The translations under genes and the position numbers were made by a program. From assembly GCF_040802235.1 (NCBI RefSeq), contig NC_133163.1, positions 41,684,501-41,748,500 of the forward strand: 64,000 nucleotides of DNA, given 5' to 3'. Source of the DNA: Manis javanica (lineage: Eukaryota; Chordata; Mammalia; Pholidota; Manidae). Positions 11,516-23,735 of this stretch are shown here, in pieces. The number at the start of each line of letters is the position of its first letter. The first letter of the stretch is position 1. Under the pieces are notes generated by a model. The model ran no database searches, had not been told where the DNA came from, and saw nothing but the letters and a program-made list of their open reading frames with translations.

Positions 11516-11864
11516 ATGGCAAACTAATGCTTGCCAAACTGCCGCCCCAAATGGCTGTATTTTATATTTTATATTCCCACCAGCAAGGAATGAAAGTTCC
11601 TGTTGTTCCACATTCTCATCAGCATTTGGTTTCTCAGTGTTTTGAATTTTGCATTCTATTAGGTGCGTAGTGTTATCTCGTTTTAAGTTGCTTTTCCTCA
11701 ATGACATGACATGGAGCGTCTCGTGCTTATATGCCATCTGTACATCTTATTTGGTGAAATGGCTGTTGAGTTCTTTGGCCTATTTTTAAGTTCAGGTTGG
11801 TTGTTTTCTTGCAGCTGTATTTCAAGTTTCTTGTGTATTATGCTTTTTGTTTTTTTATCGCTAA
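11516..11864 (-). repeat. Old L1M-type fragment
   Basis: Reverse-strand L1 3' coding signatures such as 'cccaccagcaaggaatgaaagttcc' and 'cacattctcatcagcatttggt' appear, then 'tggtgaaatggctgttgagttc'. The younger L1 3' end at 11,865 interrupts it. Confidence 0.6.
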
Positions 11865-13745
11865 TTTTTTAATTGAAGTATAGCTGATATACAATATTAT
11901 ATTGGTTTCAGGTGTACAACAGTGATTCAACAATTATCTGTATTACTAAATGCTCAACTCACCACAGTAAGTGTAGTTATTTATTATACAAAGTCAAAAA
12001 TACAAAGATATTACAATAATATTGACTATATTCCTGATGCTTTATTTTCATCCCCATTACTAATTTATAGTTGGAATTTTACACCAATTTATTCCTTTCA
12101 CCTGTTTCACTCACCCCACCCCCCACCCCCCATAGCAATCATCAGTCTTTTCTCCGTGTCCATGAGTCTGTTTCGGTTTTTAATGTTTCATTTTTAGATT
12201 CCACATACAAATGCAATCATATGGTGTTTGTCTTTCTCCACCTTGCTTATTGCTAGTTCTATCCATGTTGTCATAAATGGCAAGATTTCATTCTTTTTTA
12301 TGACTAATATTCCATTATATATACATATGCCACATCTTTATTCATTCATCTACCAATGAATACTTGGGCTGCATCTATATTTTGGCTATTGTAAATAATG
12401 CTGCAGTACAAATAGGTGTGTATATATCTTTTTGATTTAGTGATTTTGTTTTCTTTGGTAAATTCCCCAGAAGTTGAATTACTGAATTGCATATTACTAT
12501 TTTTAGTTTTTTGAGGAATCTCCATATAGTTTTTGATAGTGGCTGCTCCAACATACATTCTCCCCAACAGTGTACAAGAGTTCCCTTTTCTTCACATACT
12601 TGCCCACACTTGCTGTTTCTTGTCTTTTGGATAATAGCCATTCTGACTGGTGTGAAATGTGGTGATATATTAATTGGCTGTATATGCAGGTGTTTATTTC
12701 TGGCTCTCTCTTCTGTTCATTTGATCTATGTATCTATGCTCGTGACAGTACCATATTGTAGCTTTGTAGTATAGTTTGAATCCAGGGAGCCTGATACCAT
12801 GAACTTTGTTCTTTCTCAAGATTGCTTTGGCTATTCCAGGCCTTTGGTGGTTCCTTACAAATTTTAGGATTATTTGCTCTAGTTCTGTGAAAAAATGCCA
12901 TTTGTATTTTCAGAGGGATTGCATTAAATCTGTACATTGCTTTGAATAGCATAGCCATTTTATCAACATTAATTCTTTGTATCCATAAGTATGGACTATC
13001 TTTCCATTTATTTGTGCTGTCTTCAGTTTCTTTCATGACTGTCTTCTACTTTTCTGAATATAGGTCATTCACCCCCTTGGTAAGATTGATTCGTATGTAT
13101 TCTTTTCAATGCAGTTGTAAATGAGATTGTTTTCTTAATTGGTCTTTCTCCTAGTTTATTTGGACATAAAAATGCAACAGATTTTGGTACACTGATTTTG
13201 TATCCTGTGACCTTACTGAATTCATTTATTAATTCTAATAGTTTTTTTAGATGGAGTTTCTAAGGTTTTCTATAAAAAGTATCATGCCATCTGCAAATGA
13301 TGACAGTTTTACTTCTCCCTTACCAACTTGGATGCTGTTACTTATTTTTCTTGTCTGATTGCTGTGGTTAGGACTTAACAGCTATGTTCAATTAAACTGG
13401 AAATAGTAGGATTCCTTGTCTTGTTTCTGATCTTAGAGGAAAGCTTTCAGCTTTCTATCTTGAGTATGATGTTAGCTGTGGGTTTCTTCCATATGGCCTT
13501 TATTATGTTGAGTATGTTCCCTCTATACTCCCTTTGTTGAATGTTTTTATTATTGTCAAATGCTTTTAAACATCTGTTGAGGTGATCATATGGTTTTTAT
13601 CATTTCTTTGTTAATGTGGTATATCATATTGCTATATTGCAGATATTGAACCATCCTTGCATCCTTGGGATAAGTCCCACTTGGTCAAGGTGAATGATCC
13701 CTTCAATGTATTTTTTTAATCTTCTGTCTCCTTTTAATAGTCACT
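11865..13745 (-). mobile_element. L1 fragment (3'UTR to reverse transcriptase), minus strand
   Basis: It begins with the reversed L1 3' end 'aattgaagtatagctgatatac' and a 'caccccccacccccc' stretch, then 'ttgaggaatctccatatag'. Read on the minus strand there are RT-distal phrases such as NVDKMAMLFKAMYRFNAIPL and, near 13,650-13,700, the reversed 'ggatgcaaggatgg' motif. Multiple stops mean it is not coding. Confidence 0.8.
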
Positions 13746-13782
13746 CAAATTTTCATCGAAAAAAGATATAAATAAATCATTT

Positions 13783-14750
13783 CTTTTTTTTTATTACAAA
13801 ATTATTGGCCATATTCTCCATGCTGTACTACCATCCCCAAGACCAACTTAAATTATGATTCAGCATTTTTGTGCCCTTTTATCCACTTCACCCACCCACC
13901 CACCCACATAAACCCCTCCCCCATGGTAACCACCAGTCACTTCTCAGTGTTTATGACTCTACTGTTATTTTGTTCATCTTGTTTTGTTTTGTTTATCTTG
14001 TTTTGTTTTGTTTTTAGATTCCACAAATAAGTGAAATCATATGGTGTTTGTCTTTCTTTGGCTTATTTCATTTAACATAATACTCTCTAGGTCCATCCTT
14101 GTGGTTGCAAATGGCAGAATTTCTTTTTTTTAATGGCTGAATAATATTTTTTGTGTATATAATTAGCAATCACAGTATAGGCAGGTCACAGGGAAGGCAG
14201 TACAGCATGGAGAAGACATGTAACGATTCTAGGACATCTTACTATGCTGATAGTTACTGCAATGGGGTGGGTGAGGACTTGATAATATAGGTGAATGTTG
14301 AAACCACAATGTTGTTCATATGAAACCTTCATAAGATTGTATATCAGTGATACCTTAATAAAAAATATTCCTTTGTGTATATGTACCACATCTTCTTTAT
14401 CCATTCATCTATTCATAGACACTTAGATTGCTTCCATATCTTGACTATTGAAATTAACAGAGCAATAAACATAGGGGTTCATATATCTTTTCGAATCAGG
14501 GATTTTGTTTTCCTTTGGTAAATTCCTAGAAGTGAAATTGCTGGGTTGAATGGTATTTCTATTTTTAGTTTTTTGAGGAACCTCCATAGTGCTTACCATG
14601 AACTTTTTTCTTTCTCAAGATTGCTTTGGTTATTCCAGGTCTTTGGTGGTTTCTTACAAATTTTAGGGTTATTTGCTCTAGTTCAGTGAAAAAATGCCAT
14701 TTGTATTTTTAGAGGGATTGCATTAAATCTGTACATTGCTTTGGGTTGTC
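13783..14750 (-). mobile_element. Second minus-strand L1, 3' end with large internal deletion
   Basis: A second reversed L1 3' end starts at about 13,783 ('acaaaattattggccatattctcc', 'cacccacccacccaccc'). At about 14,590 the text jumps to 'ttctttctcaagattgctttgg', which in the neighbouring copy lies about 0.25 kb further on (12,810). After about 14,745 it passes into ORF1/5' region sequence. Most of ORF2 is therefore missing. A plus-strand L1 end is nested at 14,161-14,371. Confidence 0.65.
14161..14371 (+). mobile_element. Nested L1 3' end, plus strand, with target-site duplication
   Basis: The insert carries the 3'UTR of the young L1 type ('ggcaggtcacagggaaggcag', 'ttactgcaatggggtggg') and ends 'ataccttaataaaaaat'. 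It is flanked by the direct repeat tttgtgtatat (14,150-14,160 and 14,372-14,382). It is a 5'-truncated insertion into the older minus-strand L1. Confidence 0.8.
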
Positions 14751-16440
14751 TTCCTGGGGTTCCTTTTGTTAGGGTCTGTGTGCTTCCAGAACAAGTCTAT
14801 TTCTTTCCCCAGATGGTGATTTTTTTGACAATAATTTCTTCAAAGAGACTTTCTATCCCTTTGTCTCTCTTCTCCTTCTGGTACTCCAATTATGCAAATA
14901 TTGTTTAATTTGGAATTCTCACACAGCTCTCTTCGCTTCTCTTATTTCTATTGATTCTCTTTTCTCTCTGTTCATCAGCTTCATTTTTTCCTATTCTCTA
15001 ATTTCCATCTCATTGATACTCTCCTGTACTTGTAGCAATCTATTATTCATTCCTTCCATTGTATAGTTCATTTCAGTAACTGTATTCTTCAGCTCTGAGG
15101 AACTCTTCTTCAACTCTTCTATCTCTGTTTAAGTCCTCCCTAAGATCATCAATACTTTTCCACAGATCTGTGAGCATATTTATGACTGTTACTTTGGAAT
15201 CTTTATAAAGAAGATTGGTGGTCAACATTTTATTTAGCCCTCTTTCTGGTGTCTTATCCTTTAGTTTTGTTTGGAACATGTTTCTCTGCCTCATTTTGAC
15301 AGGGTTTCTGTGTTTCTCCCTGTTTTAGATGGATTTTCTATGCTTCCTGGTCTAGAGTAGTGGCTTTGTGAAGAAGGTGTCCTGTGGTGCCCAGAAGCTC
15401 AAGACTCTTTACTCTCCAGTGCCTGGTTCTCCTTTCTGGTGAAGCCCCAGTTGCTGGGTGGGCTGCAGGGGGGAGGTGTCCCCTTTCTGTCTGTCTGCTA
15501 GCACTGGTTTATCTCAGTCTTCCATGTATGGCAGTTTGCCTCAGCTGGCCCTTTATGAGCAAAGCAGCTGCACGTCTGCTGGTACCGTTATGGACCAGGA
15601 CACCCTCTGCCTACCCTGCAATGATGGCAGGGCTGTGGGATTAATCTGGGTGCTGGGGCAGTCCACATAGGGCACTGGGTTGGCTGCCTTCAAGGAGGAG
15701 GGAGCACTTGGGGCTGGCTTCTTCAGGATACTCCCCAGTTGGGCTGAGATAGGGTGGAGAAAGCTGGAAAAGCCTTCCTCTGCCTGTCAAGCATCAGAGA
15801 CTCCCTTTTGCCTGCCAGGCATCAAAGTCTGATGTTGCTGGACTGATCGGGCCAGCCAGACATATATTCAGGGAAGTGCCTCATGACTGCACTGCCAGGA
15901 GGGGTATGGAGTGTTTCAGGCTTCTGTGAGTGCCCAACCAGTGGGGCTGAGGGAGGGCTGGAGAAGTGTTGTCCACCTGCCCTTTCTCATGCAGAGAGAA
16001 CTCCCTTACCACTCTGGCACCTTTCCTACTGCTGGTAAATCTTTCAAACTGCCTGACAGAGCATGCCTGTCCTCCAGTGTGACAGGAGTCTCAGCCTCCC
16101 AGAGTGCTATAATGCTCTCTGATGTCCTGCCCCGCTAATCACCAAAGCCTGATGCAATGTGGACTTGTGTTCCCAAAGCAGATCTCCTGAGCACTTATCC
16201 CTTCCCTACTCCATCCTCTTCCTCCTGCTTGTGCACTGGGATAGAGGAAGGGCTGAGGTTCTGCTGGATCATGGCTGTGCCACTTAACCCTTTTCTGTGT
16301 GGTCTTCTCTTCTTCACCAGGTGTAGGTGGTCTGTTTTGCAGTCTGTAGGTCAGTTTCAGTGTTAGTTGTAGTTGTTGTAGTTGCTTCCTTGGTATGTGT
16401 GTGGGAGGAGGCTTCTGCCTTGCCTTCCTACTCAACCATC
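14751..16440 (-). mobile_element. L1/HAL1-type ORF1 and 5' region, minus strand (first copy)
   Basis: It reads on the minus strand as ORF1-like coiled-coil coding sequence (near 15,073-15,294: VTVINMLTDLWKSIDDLRED) followed by a GC-richer 5'UTR. The reversed 5' end is at about 16,440, next to a T-run ('ccatcattttttttt'). The phrase 'tcctgtggtgcccagaagctc' marks a block repeated in the next element. No complete ORF1 remains. Confidence 0.65.
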
Positions 16441-18118
16441 ATTTTTTTTTCCAGATTCTTTATCTTTAATCTTTGCCACTTTAATTATTATGTGTCTTGA
16501 TGGGGATCTCCTTGGGTTTATCTTGTTAGAGACTCTGTACTTCCAGGGCCTGGATATTTGTTTTCTTTTCCAGGTTGGGTAAATTTTCAGCTATTATTTC
16601 TTCAAATAGGTTTTCTGCCCCTTTCTCTCTTCTGCTTCTGGGACCCCTATTATGCAAATGTCATTTCATTTGAAGTTGTGGTAGAGATATTTTAGCATCT
16701 TCTCATTTTTAAAAATTCTTTTTTTTTTTCATTTCTCAGCTTGGTTGCTTTCCACTGTCCTGTCTTCCAGGAGCTGATCTTTTCTTCTGCATCTTCTAAT
16801 CTGTTATTGATTCCCTGTACTGTATTTTTCACTTCAGTTGTTGTATTCTTCATCTCTTACTGGTTGCTTTTTATATTTTCTATCTCTTTTTTGAAGTCCT
16901 CCCTGAGTTTTTCTATTCTCTCTGGAATGACAATTTTCCTGACCATTACTTTGAATTCTTTATCAGGTGTATTTTTTTCATCTCCATTTCATTTAGCAAT
17001 TTTTGTCTAACATTTCGTTTAGAAGTTTTGTCTTCTTTCCTTTGGAATAATTTCCTCTGCTTCCTCACTTTGTCTGGTTCTCTGTGTTTGTTTCTATGTA
17101 TTAGATAAATCAGTTGTCTCCTGGTCTTGAAAATAGTGGCTTTATGTAGTAGGTGTCCTGTGGTGCCCAGAAGTACAAAAACACCTGTACTTACCAGAAC
17201 CAGGCACTCCAGGGGTGTCCCCTCTGTGGGCCTGTGTACCTTCCTGTTGTGGCTTTGGATGGCTGGTGGGCTAGGCCAGCCCCTAGCTTGGCTGCCATCA
17301 CTGGCCAGTTGATCATTTTAACTGCTTTGCCTTAGTTTGCATTACAACAGTTGGTGCAGCCAAACATCTCAACACCTCCCTTGCCAAACCAATGTGCTGG
17401 TGGGTGGGACCAACCCTCAGCCTGGCTGCCAATAATGGTCCATGGAATACTGCTGGGCTGGGCATGTTGGGTGGGGCAAATCTGCAGGGGAATTCCTGGG
17501 TAAAGAAAACAAGGTAGATGAAGAATTTCAGAACCAACTCCTGCAAACATCCATTCAGCGAGGCTGAGCAAGGACTGGAAAATTTGTGTCTGCCAACCCT
17601 TCCTTTTATAGAGAGAACTCCTCAGACTCCTTCCCCAACCAGCACACTTCCCAAAGTTAATCGACAAATCTTTCAAACTCTTGCTTTTGAGCTGGATCTC
17701 GCAGACCTGTTAATATCACATGTGAGTCCTCCAAGAGACATGGACTCCCAAAACTCTCCAGCTCTTCCTAGCATTAAGCCCCACTGATTTTCAAAGTCCA
17801 ATGTTACGGGGCCTTATCTTCCTGGTGCAGGTCTCCTGTGCCAGGTGTGCAGTATATCCAGGAGTTTATCTCCTCCCCATCCTGTTCCTCACTCCTTTCC
17901 ACTTACTGGTTGGGATGGGGTAATGGCTTGGATCCTGCTTTTTCAGGGTGCTTCCCCTTTATCCTTCTCAGTGTGGCCTCCTCTTTTTCGTTAGCTGTAA
18001 AAGGTCTTTCTCCCAGTCTTCAGGTCATTTTCAGAGCTATTTGTATTAGATGTTGTTGCTCCTTTGGTATGTACTTGGGAGAAGGTTATCTCAGTGACCT
18101 ATTCTGCCATCTTCCCAG
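16441..18118 (-). mobile_element. L1/HAL1-type ORF1 and 5' region, minus strand (second copy)
   Basis: This has the same order of blocks as 14,751-16,440: 'tattatgcaaatgtcatttc', ORF1-like sequence, 'tcctgtggtgcccagaagtac', a GC-richer 5'UTR, and an end at 'ctattctgccatcttcccagaatc'. That end is the reverse of the usual 'gggaagatggcagaatag' L1 start. Two ORF1+5'UTR units therefore stand head to tail without an intervening ORF2. Confidence 0.65.
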
Positions 18119-18150
18119 AATCACTCTTTTGTATATTTTGGATAACATTC

Positions 18151-18442
18151 TGCTATTGTCTGAATGTTTGTGTCTTCCCAAAAGCTGTATGTTGAAATCC
18201 TAATTCCTAATGGTGGTATTAGGAGGTGGGGCTTTGGGGAGGTGCTTTGGTTATGATGGGTGCACTTAAAAAAGAGACCCCACAGAGCTCCCTAGCTTTT
18301 TGCATCCCAGAAGGGCCTCACCCACCCATGCTGGTACCTTTATCTTGGACCTCCCAGCCTCAAGAACTGTGAGAAATTAATGTTTATAAGCCATCCAGTT
18401 TATGGTGTTTTTCTTAAAGCAACCTAAACATACTAAAACATA
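18151..18442 (+). mobile_element. Solo MaLR-type LTR (MST/MLT1-like)
   Basis: It starts TGctattgtctgaatg, contains 'gaaatcctaattcctaatgg', 'attaggaggtggggctttgg' and 'tcttggacctcccagcctc', then 'agaactgtgagaaattaa', and ends near 'actaaaaCA'. These are standard landmarks of MaLR long terminal repeats. No internal retroviral region accompanies it, so it is a solo LTR. Confidence 0.75.
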
Positions 18443-18449
18443 GTTCTTT

Positions 18450-19480
18450 ACCACATCTTTACAGATTTCTCCACTTTGTGGCTTGTCTTCTCCCTCTCTT
18501 AATAAAAAACATTTATAGTGCTTACTTGCCATCCATATATCTTCTTTGGTGAATTGTATGTTCAAATGTTTAGTCTTTTTTTAAAAATTTGCATTGTTTC
18601 ATTGCAGTGTTTCTAAAATTGCATTTTTATTCCTGAATTTTTAGAGTTCTTTATATACACTCTGGAAACAAGTCCTTTATGTGATAAATGCTTTGCAAAT
18701 ATTTTCTTCCAGTCTGTTTCTTGTCTTTTTATTATTTTAACAATGTCTTTTAAAGAAACAAGTTTTTAATTTTGATTAAGTATAGTTTATCAATTTTTTT
18801 TATGGATAGTGCTTTTGGTATCATATCTAGGAAATCTTTACCTAACCCAGTTGGACATAAGGTAACAAAGATTTCCTCATGTTTTCTTTTAAAAGTGTTA
18901 TGATCATTTTGTAATCATTTTGAGTTTTTGTATATGGCATGAGGTAAGGCTTCAAGTTTGGGTTGGTTTTTGTTTTTGGTTTTTTGCTTATGGTTGTTCA
19001 ACTGTTCCATCACTATTTCCTTAAAAGGCTGTCCTTTCTTCATTATACTTTGTTCTTTTATCAAATATTAATTGTCCGTATATACGCAGACTTATTTCTG
19101 GACTATCTATTCTGTTCCGCTAATTATTTTGAGATTCATCTGTTTTATTACCTGTTTCATCAGTTTGTTCCTTTTGTTGTTGGATTGTATTGCATTCTAT
19201 GGAAATGTAATACTTTATTCATTCACCGGTTGATGGACATTTGGGTTATTTCAAGTTTTTGCTTTTTTAAGTAAAGCTGCTATGTGTGGACATGCTTTCA
19301 TTTCTCCTGGGTAGGTAACTAGGACTGGAACAACTGGGTCATATGCTTAACTTTTTAAGAATTTCCCAAATTTTTCAAAGTGAGTATATACAGTTTTATA
19401 TTCTCACCAGCAGGATGTAAGAGTTCTAGTTCCTCCACATTTTCCCCAATACTTGGTTTGATTAAGAACTTACGGGGTCT
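18450..19480 (-). repeat. Old L1 (L1M-type) fragments
   Basis: Reverse-strand L1 3' signatures are seen, for example 'tttggtgaattgtatgttcaaatg', 'ggtatcatatctaggaaatc' and 'ttcaccggttgatggacatttgggtt'. They are strongly diverged. Confidence 0.55.
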
Positions 19481-19530
19481 GGGATTCTCTGTAACAGAAT
19501 TTCTAAGCAGTCATTTATAACTTAGTTAAC

Positions 19531-19863
19531 TACAGTTGCCCCTTGAACAACATGGGGGATAGGGGTATTGACCCCCTTACAGTCAAAAATCTGTGTATAA
19601 CTTGGACTCCTCCGAGACTTTACTACGAATAGCCTATTATTGATTTATAATAGTAAATGATAACATAGATTAGTATCTAAATACATTTGTGCAATCATGA
19701 CATACCTTTTTCTTAAAATTTTCAGTATTTCTAGGCAACATGGTTTTCCTGTGAGTTTTTTTTAAATTGTTGCAGATCTCCAAAATTTTTTCCAATATAT
19801 TTATTTAAAAAGCACATAAAAGTGGACCTGCACAGTTCAAACCCATTGTTGAAAGGTCAGTTA
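19531..19863 (+). mobile_element. Tigger-type (TcMar) MITE
   Basis: The ends are inverted copies of each other: 'cagttgccccttgaacaacatgg' on the left and, reversed, 'ctgacctttcaacaatgggtttgaac' on the right, with TA at the borders. This is the terminal repeat of the Tigger2/MER28 group. At about 0.33 kb it is far too short for a transposase, so it is a non-autonomous relic. Confidence 0.75.
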
Positions 19864-20560
19864 TATTTGAACATTGACAAATCACTTAACCTTTCTAAGT
19901 GTCAGTTTTTTAATCTATAAAATGGAAAGTTTAAAATCTGAAATTGTTTCTCATGATTATTTTAGCTTCAGAGACATTTAAAAAGCTTTAAATCTATTAA
20001 GTGGGTAATATATTCATACAGTTCAAAACATAAAGACTACAATGACAGTCTCCCACTTTTGTCCCTTAATAGTTTCCCTTTCCCAGAGGCAACCACTGTT
20101 ACCAGTTTTCCTTTCACACATATCATATGCTTCCTCATTCTTTTTTCAGCTACACAGTATTCTATACCAATATACCCCAATCATTTAGCTAGCTGCATAG
20201 GGATGGACATTTTGGTTAGTTCCAACTTTTATTACAAACAGTGCTGCAATAGGCTTATACATATAAGCTGTGAGCATACCTATGGATAATTGCCTAGATA
20301 AAACCAGTGATATCTGCTACTCCTCAAAATTCAGGACTTACCAATACCCTAATGAATAAAGCATCTGGCCCAGGAACTGTCTTTTAAGAATGCAATCATT
20401 ACTCCAAGGGAGCAGAAGCTTCTTAAGATTAGCACTCATATAATGGAAAAGACACTGGAGTTGGGAATCAGAAGAAATGGGCTGGAGTTCTAATTCTGCA
20501 CTCACTGTTCCCTTGACCATTTGGAACCTGTTTCCTCATATGTCAAAACAAAATAGCAAT
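19864..20560. repeat. MIR pieces and an old L1 3' fragment
   Basis: 'caaatcacttaacctttctaag' and 'gttttttaatctataaaatgg' (19,876-19,926) are MIR-like. 'cccagaggcaaccactgtta' (20,080) and 'ctagctgcatagggatggac' are reversed L1 3' end phrases. 'aatcagaagaaatgggctgg' with 'cctgtttcctcatatgtc' (20,465-20,550) is again MIR-like. Confidence 0.5.
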
Positions 20561-20989
20561 GCTTCTTCCATAGGCTTGAGATAATGGGAATGGATTTTGA
20601 TTGATAGGATACTCAACTATCAGTTTTCTTCATCTTATTATGAAATGGTTAATTGGGTGAATTTTTTTCCTAATTATGAAATACGTCATAGTACTAAGAA
20701 TAACATGTTCAGTACCCAGTTTATCAAATCTTAGCATTTTGTCCTGTTTGCTTTACATTCTTTTGAAGGAGGGAATAAATGCCCATGTATGCTCTCTCCT
20801 ACCCCTTTCCCTTTCCTCCAGAGAAAACCAGTCCAGATTTTGGTGTTCATCATTCACATTCATATTTTTATACTTAAGGCTATATAAACAAAACCAAGGT
20901 ATTGTTTTACATTTGTAAATTTTGTACAGTGATACAATGTACAAATTTTGTACAAATGATACAAATGTATCATTTGGCATCTTGTTTTT

Positions 20990-21730
20990 ACTAGTTTGAG
21001 ATTTGTCCATGTTCATATATTTAGCTCTAGTGCATTCATTTTAACTGCTTTATATTTTTATAACCACAATTAATTAATAAGCCATAATTTATCCATTCTT
21101 TTGTTGAGGAGCATTTAAAATGCTCCCTTTCGTTTTTTTTTTTTTTTTAACTTTTGGTCAATACAAGCCATGCTGCAACAAATAGTATGGTATAAGTCTC
21201 CTTGGGCATATACCGATTTGCTGTTGCATATATGGAACTGCTGGGTCAGAAGGGGTATTCACGTTTATCTTTACCAGATATCGTCAAAGCCAAAATGGAT
21301 GTATTAATTTACACTTCACTAGCAGTGCATGGGAGTTCCCCTTTCTTTACATACATTCCAACAACTGAAGTTGCTAGACACTAAATGTCTGTGTGATATC
21401 ATGATCATTAAGTTAACGTACAATGAAATACCACTACACACCTATTAGAAGGGCTAAAAAAAAAACCTAACTGACAATACATAGTGCTGACAAGGATGTA
21501 ATGCTGCTGGAATTCTTTGTATTATCCTGCTAATGGGAATACAACACAAATACAATCCAGAACAATGCTGGTATGTACCAAAGGGTAGTCAGACAATACA
21601 GCAACCTTACTCCTAGGTATTTATCCAAGAAAAATGAAACATGTCCACACAAAAACTGGTATATGAGTATTTTATGATGGCTTTATTCATAGTTATTAAA
21701 TATCTTGTTATAAATAAGTTTTTATATAGT
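20990..21730. repeat. Old L1 fragments in both orientations
   Basis: The part to about 21,360 reads as a minus-strand L1 3' end ('tttgctgttgcatatatggaactgctgggtcag'). The part from 21,415 reads as a plus-strand ORF2 end ('gaaataccactacacacctattag', 'ttactcctaggtatttatccaag'). Neither encodes protein. Confidence 0.55.
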
Positions 21731-23300
21731 CAGATATAGCTTAGGTTTTTCTTTGAGAGCAATTTTGGATAGGGATCAAAGAGAATTCTGAGAGCAATTG
21801 GCACTTGGTGGGAAAGGTGCCCCATCAAAGGAACACTGCCACTAAAATCTAAGTTCATTCACAACTATTTTGTCAAAGCTTAGCTATTATAGGGCTGATC
21901 TTTTGAGATAAAGACTACATCTAGGAAATAATTTTTAATTCTAAAAATCACCACTTTCATCCTTGGAAACCAAGAGAAACTTCAGCGGTTTGTATCCTCC
22001 ATCAGAGACCAAAAAGAAGGTACATATAATAAATACACTATGGAATATAGCAGAAAAGAAACTAGTTGTAGGATTTGCAGATAAAATATAGGATGCCCAA
22101 ATTTGAATTTCCAGTAAGTTTTTTCATGGGTCATATTATCCTAACATACCATCTGTTGTTTGTCTGAAATTCAAGGTTAGCTGGGTATCAGGTGTTTTTA
22201 TTTGCCAAATGTGGAAACTCGGAATGGTGAGAAACTTGAATGAGATGGTCCTATTTAATGTAACTCAGCCTTGAGAAGAAATTCAATTACTTGTGCAGAA
22301 TAATCATTTATTATATTACATGGAATTTTTAAGCTGTTCACAATAGAACTTTTGAATATGAACTTGGCATGATACAGATTACAAAATGAAGATACCTTCA
22401 TGATTTTAACTACAAATTCAAAAATTAGAAACACTGCCCTTCCTATTCTGCTTAAAAAGATACAATGGGCCTATGTGAATAGAAAAATTTTTGTGGCTCT
22501 CAACAAGGAAAATATCTTTTGATTTTGTAACTCAAAAAATATTTCTACTCTGTGAAAGCCCTCAGCATGTATTTGTTAGAAATTCTCCATTAATACAAAC
22601 TCCATGGTAAGAGTTACTCACCCTTCACTAATGATGAATGCCATCACATGCTGTAGTCTTCCATAATGGGATAAAAGTCTGTGGGTAACCACATGAAAGT
22701 AATGGAAGAGGGAAGAAGAAACAAGGAGAGAAGGAAAAATAATTAATCAGTTTAAGAATATTTTAAGTTGGGGATTGGACTGTTAAACAAGTCTAAACAC
22801 TTTTCAAATGTCATTTTAACAGTTATCACTTTATGAAAAGGACCCCAAAGACAACTTTTAAATATCTGGCTTTTACATAAGGATTACTAGTGAAAAACAG
22901 AAATAGCATTTCACAGTTTTTGACCATATTACTATGTGTTAGATGCCAGACCAAGCACTTTGTGAAATACAGCTATAACGAAGGAGTACCAAGGAACTAA
23001 ACATCGAGGAGAGAAAGACACACATGCAATATAATACAAGGTAAATTTTCAAGTAAAATAATATTTTGAAAATTCTATCAGCATAAAAGAGGATGATATT
23101 CTGGTTGTGGTGGTACAAAGTGAGCAGAAACTTTATGGAAAAGTGGATCTTGAGATAGATCTGAACAGGCAGGCATGAGAGTGGTGGCGACAACAGGAGC
23201 AGGAGGAAGAGGCGGGCAGGTGCTACGGTTGGGTTTTAAAGCAGCAAAACTGCTTAATACATGATTTTGGAAAAAATTATGTGCAAAATGAATAGTGCTG
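21731..23300. other. Intergenic AT-rich DNA, nothing recognised
   Basis: Unique-looking AT-rich sequence between ARID4A and TOMM20L. No open frame here has flanking splice signals or family similarity. Confidence 0.4.
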
Positions 23301-23319
23301 CTTGACCTGGCTTCTAACT

Positions 23320-23735
23320 CAGGTCTGTTCTTGTCATCAGTTCATTACCACCAATTTATCCTTCCCTACGTGCTTGGAGCACTTTAGTTTCCGTCTCTCC
23401 TCCCATTTGCCTAACCAATTCATAATCCTCACTGGGCTCACTTACACTGTGGCTTTCTTTACAAAGCCTTCCCAGACAACCTCTGCCTACAAACTAGTTG
23501 GTTTCTCTACCATTATCTCATGGCATGCCCTAACTTCATGTGCTTATCACATCACTACATCTGTAGTTCAGAATTACATGGGTTAACCATTTAACATCTA
23601 CCTTATTTAAACTCTGCATTCTATGAAGGCAGGGACCTTTATTTGTTTTGCTCACTGTTGTGGCTCCTAGGCCTTAGGGCAATGCCTTGCACACAGAAGA
23701 CACTCGATAAATTGTTGATGAATGAATTCTCATAG
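23320..23735 (+). repeat. L2 LINE 3' end
   Basis: The closing part 'gaaggcagggacctttatttg', 'gcaatgccttgcacacag', 'cactcgataaattgttgatgaatgaa' is the classic L2 3' terminus. The earlier part, with 'acaaagccttcccagacaacc', is L2 coding remnant. Confidence 0.75.
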
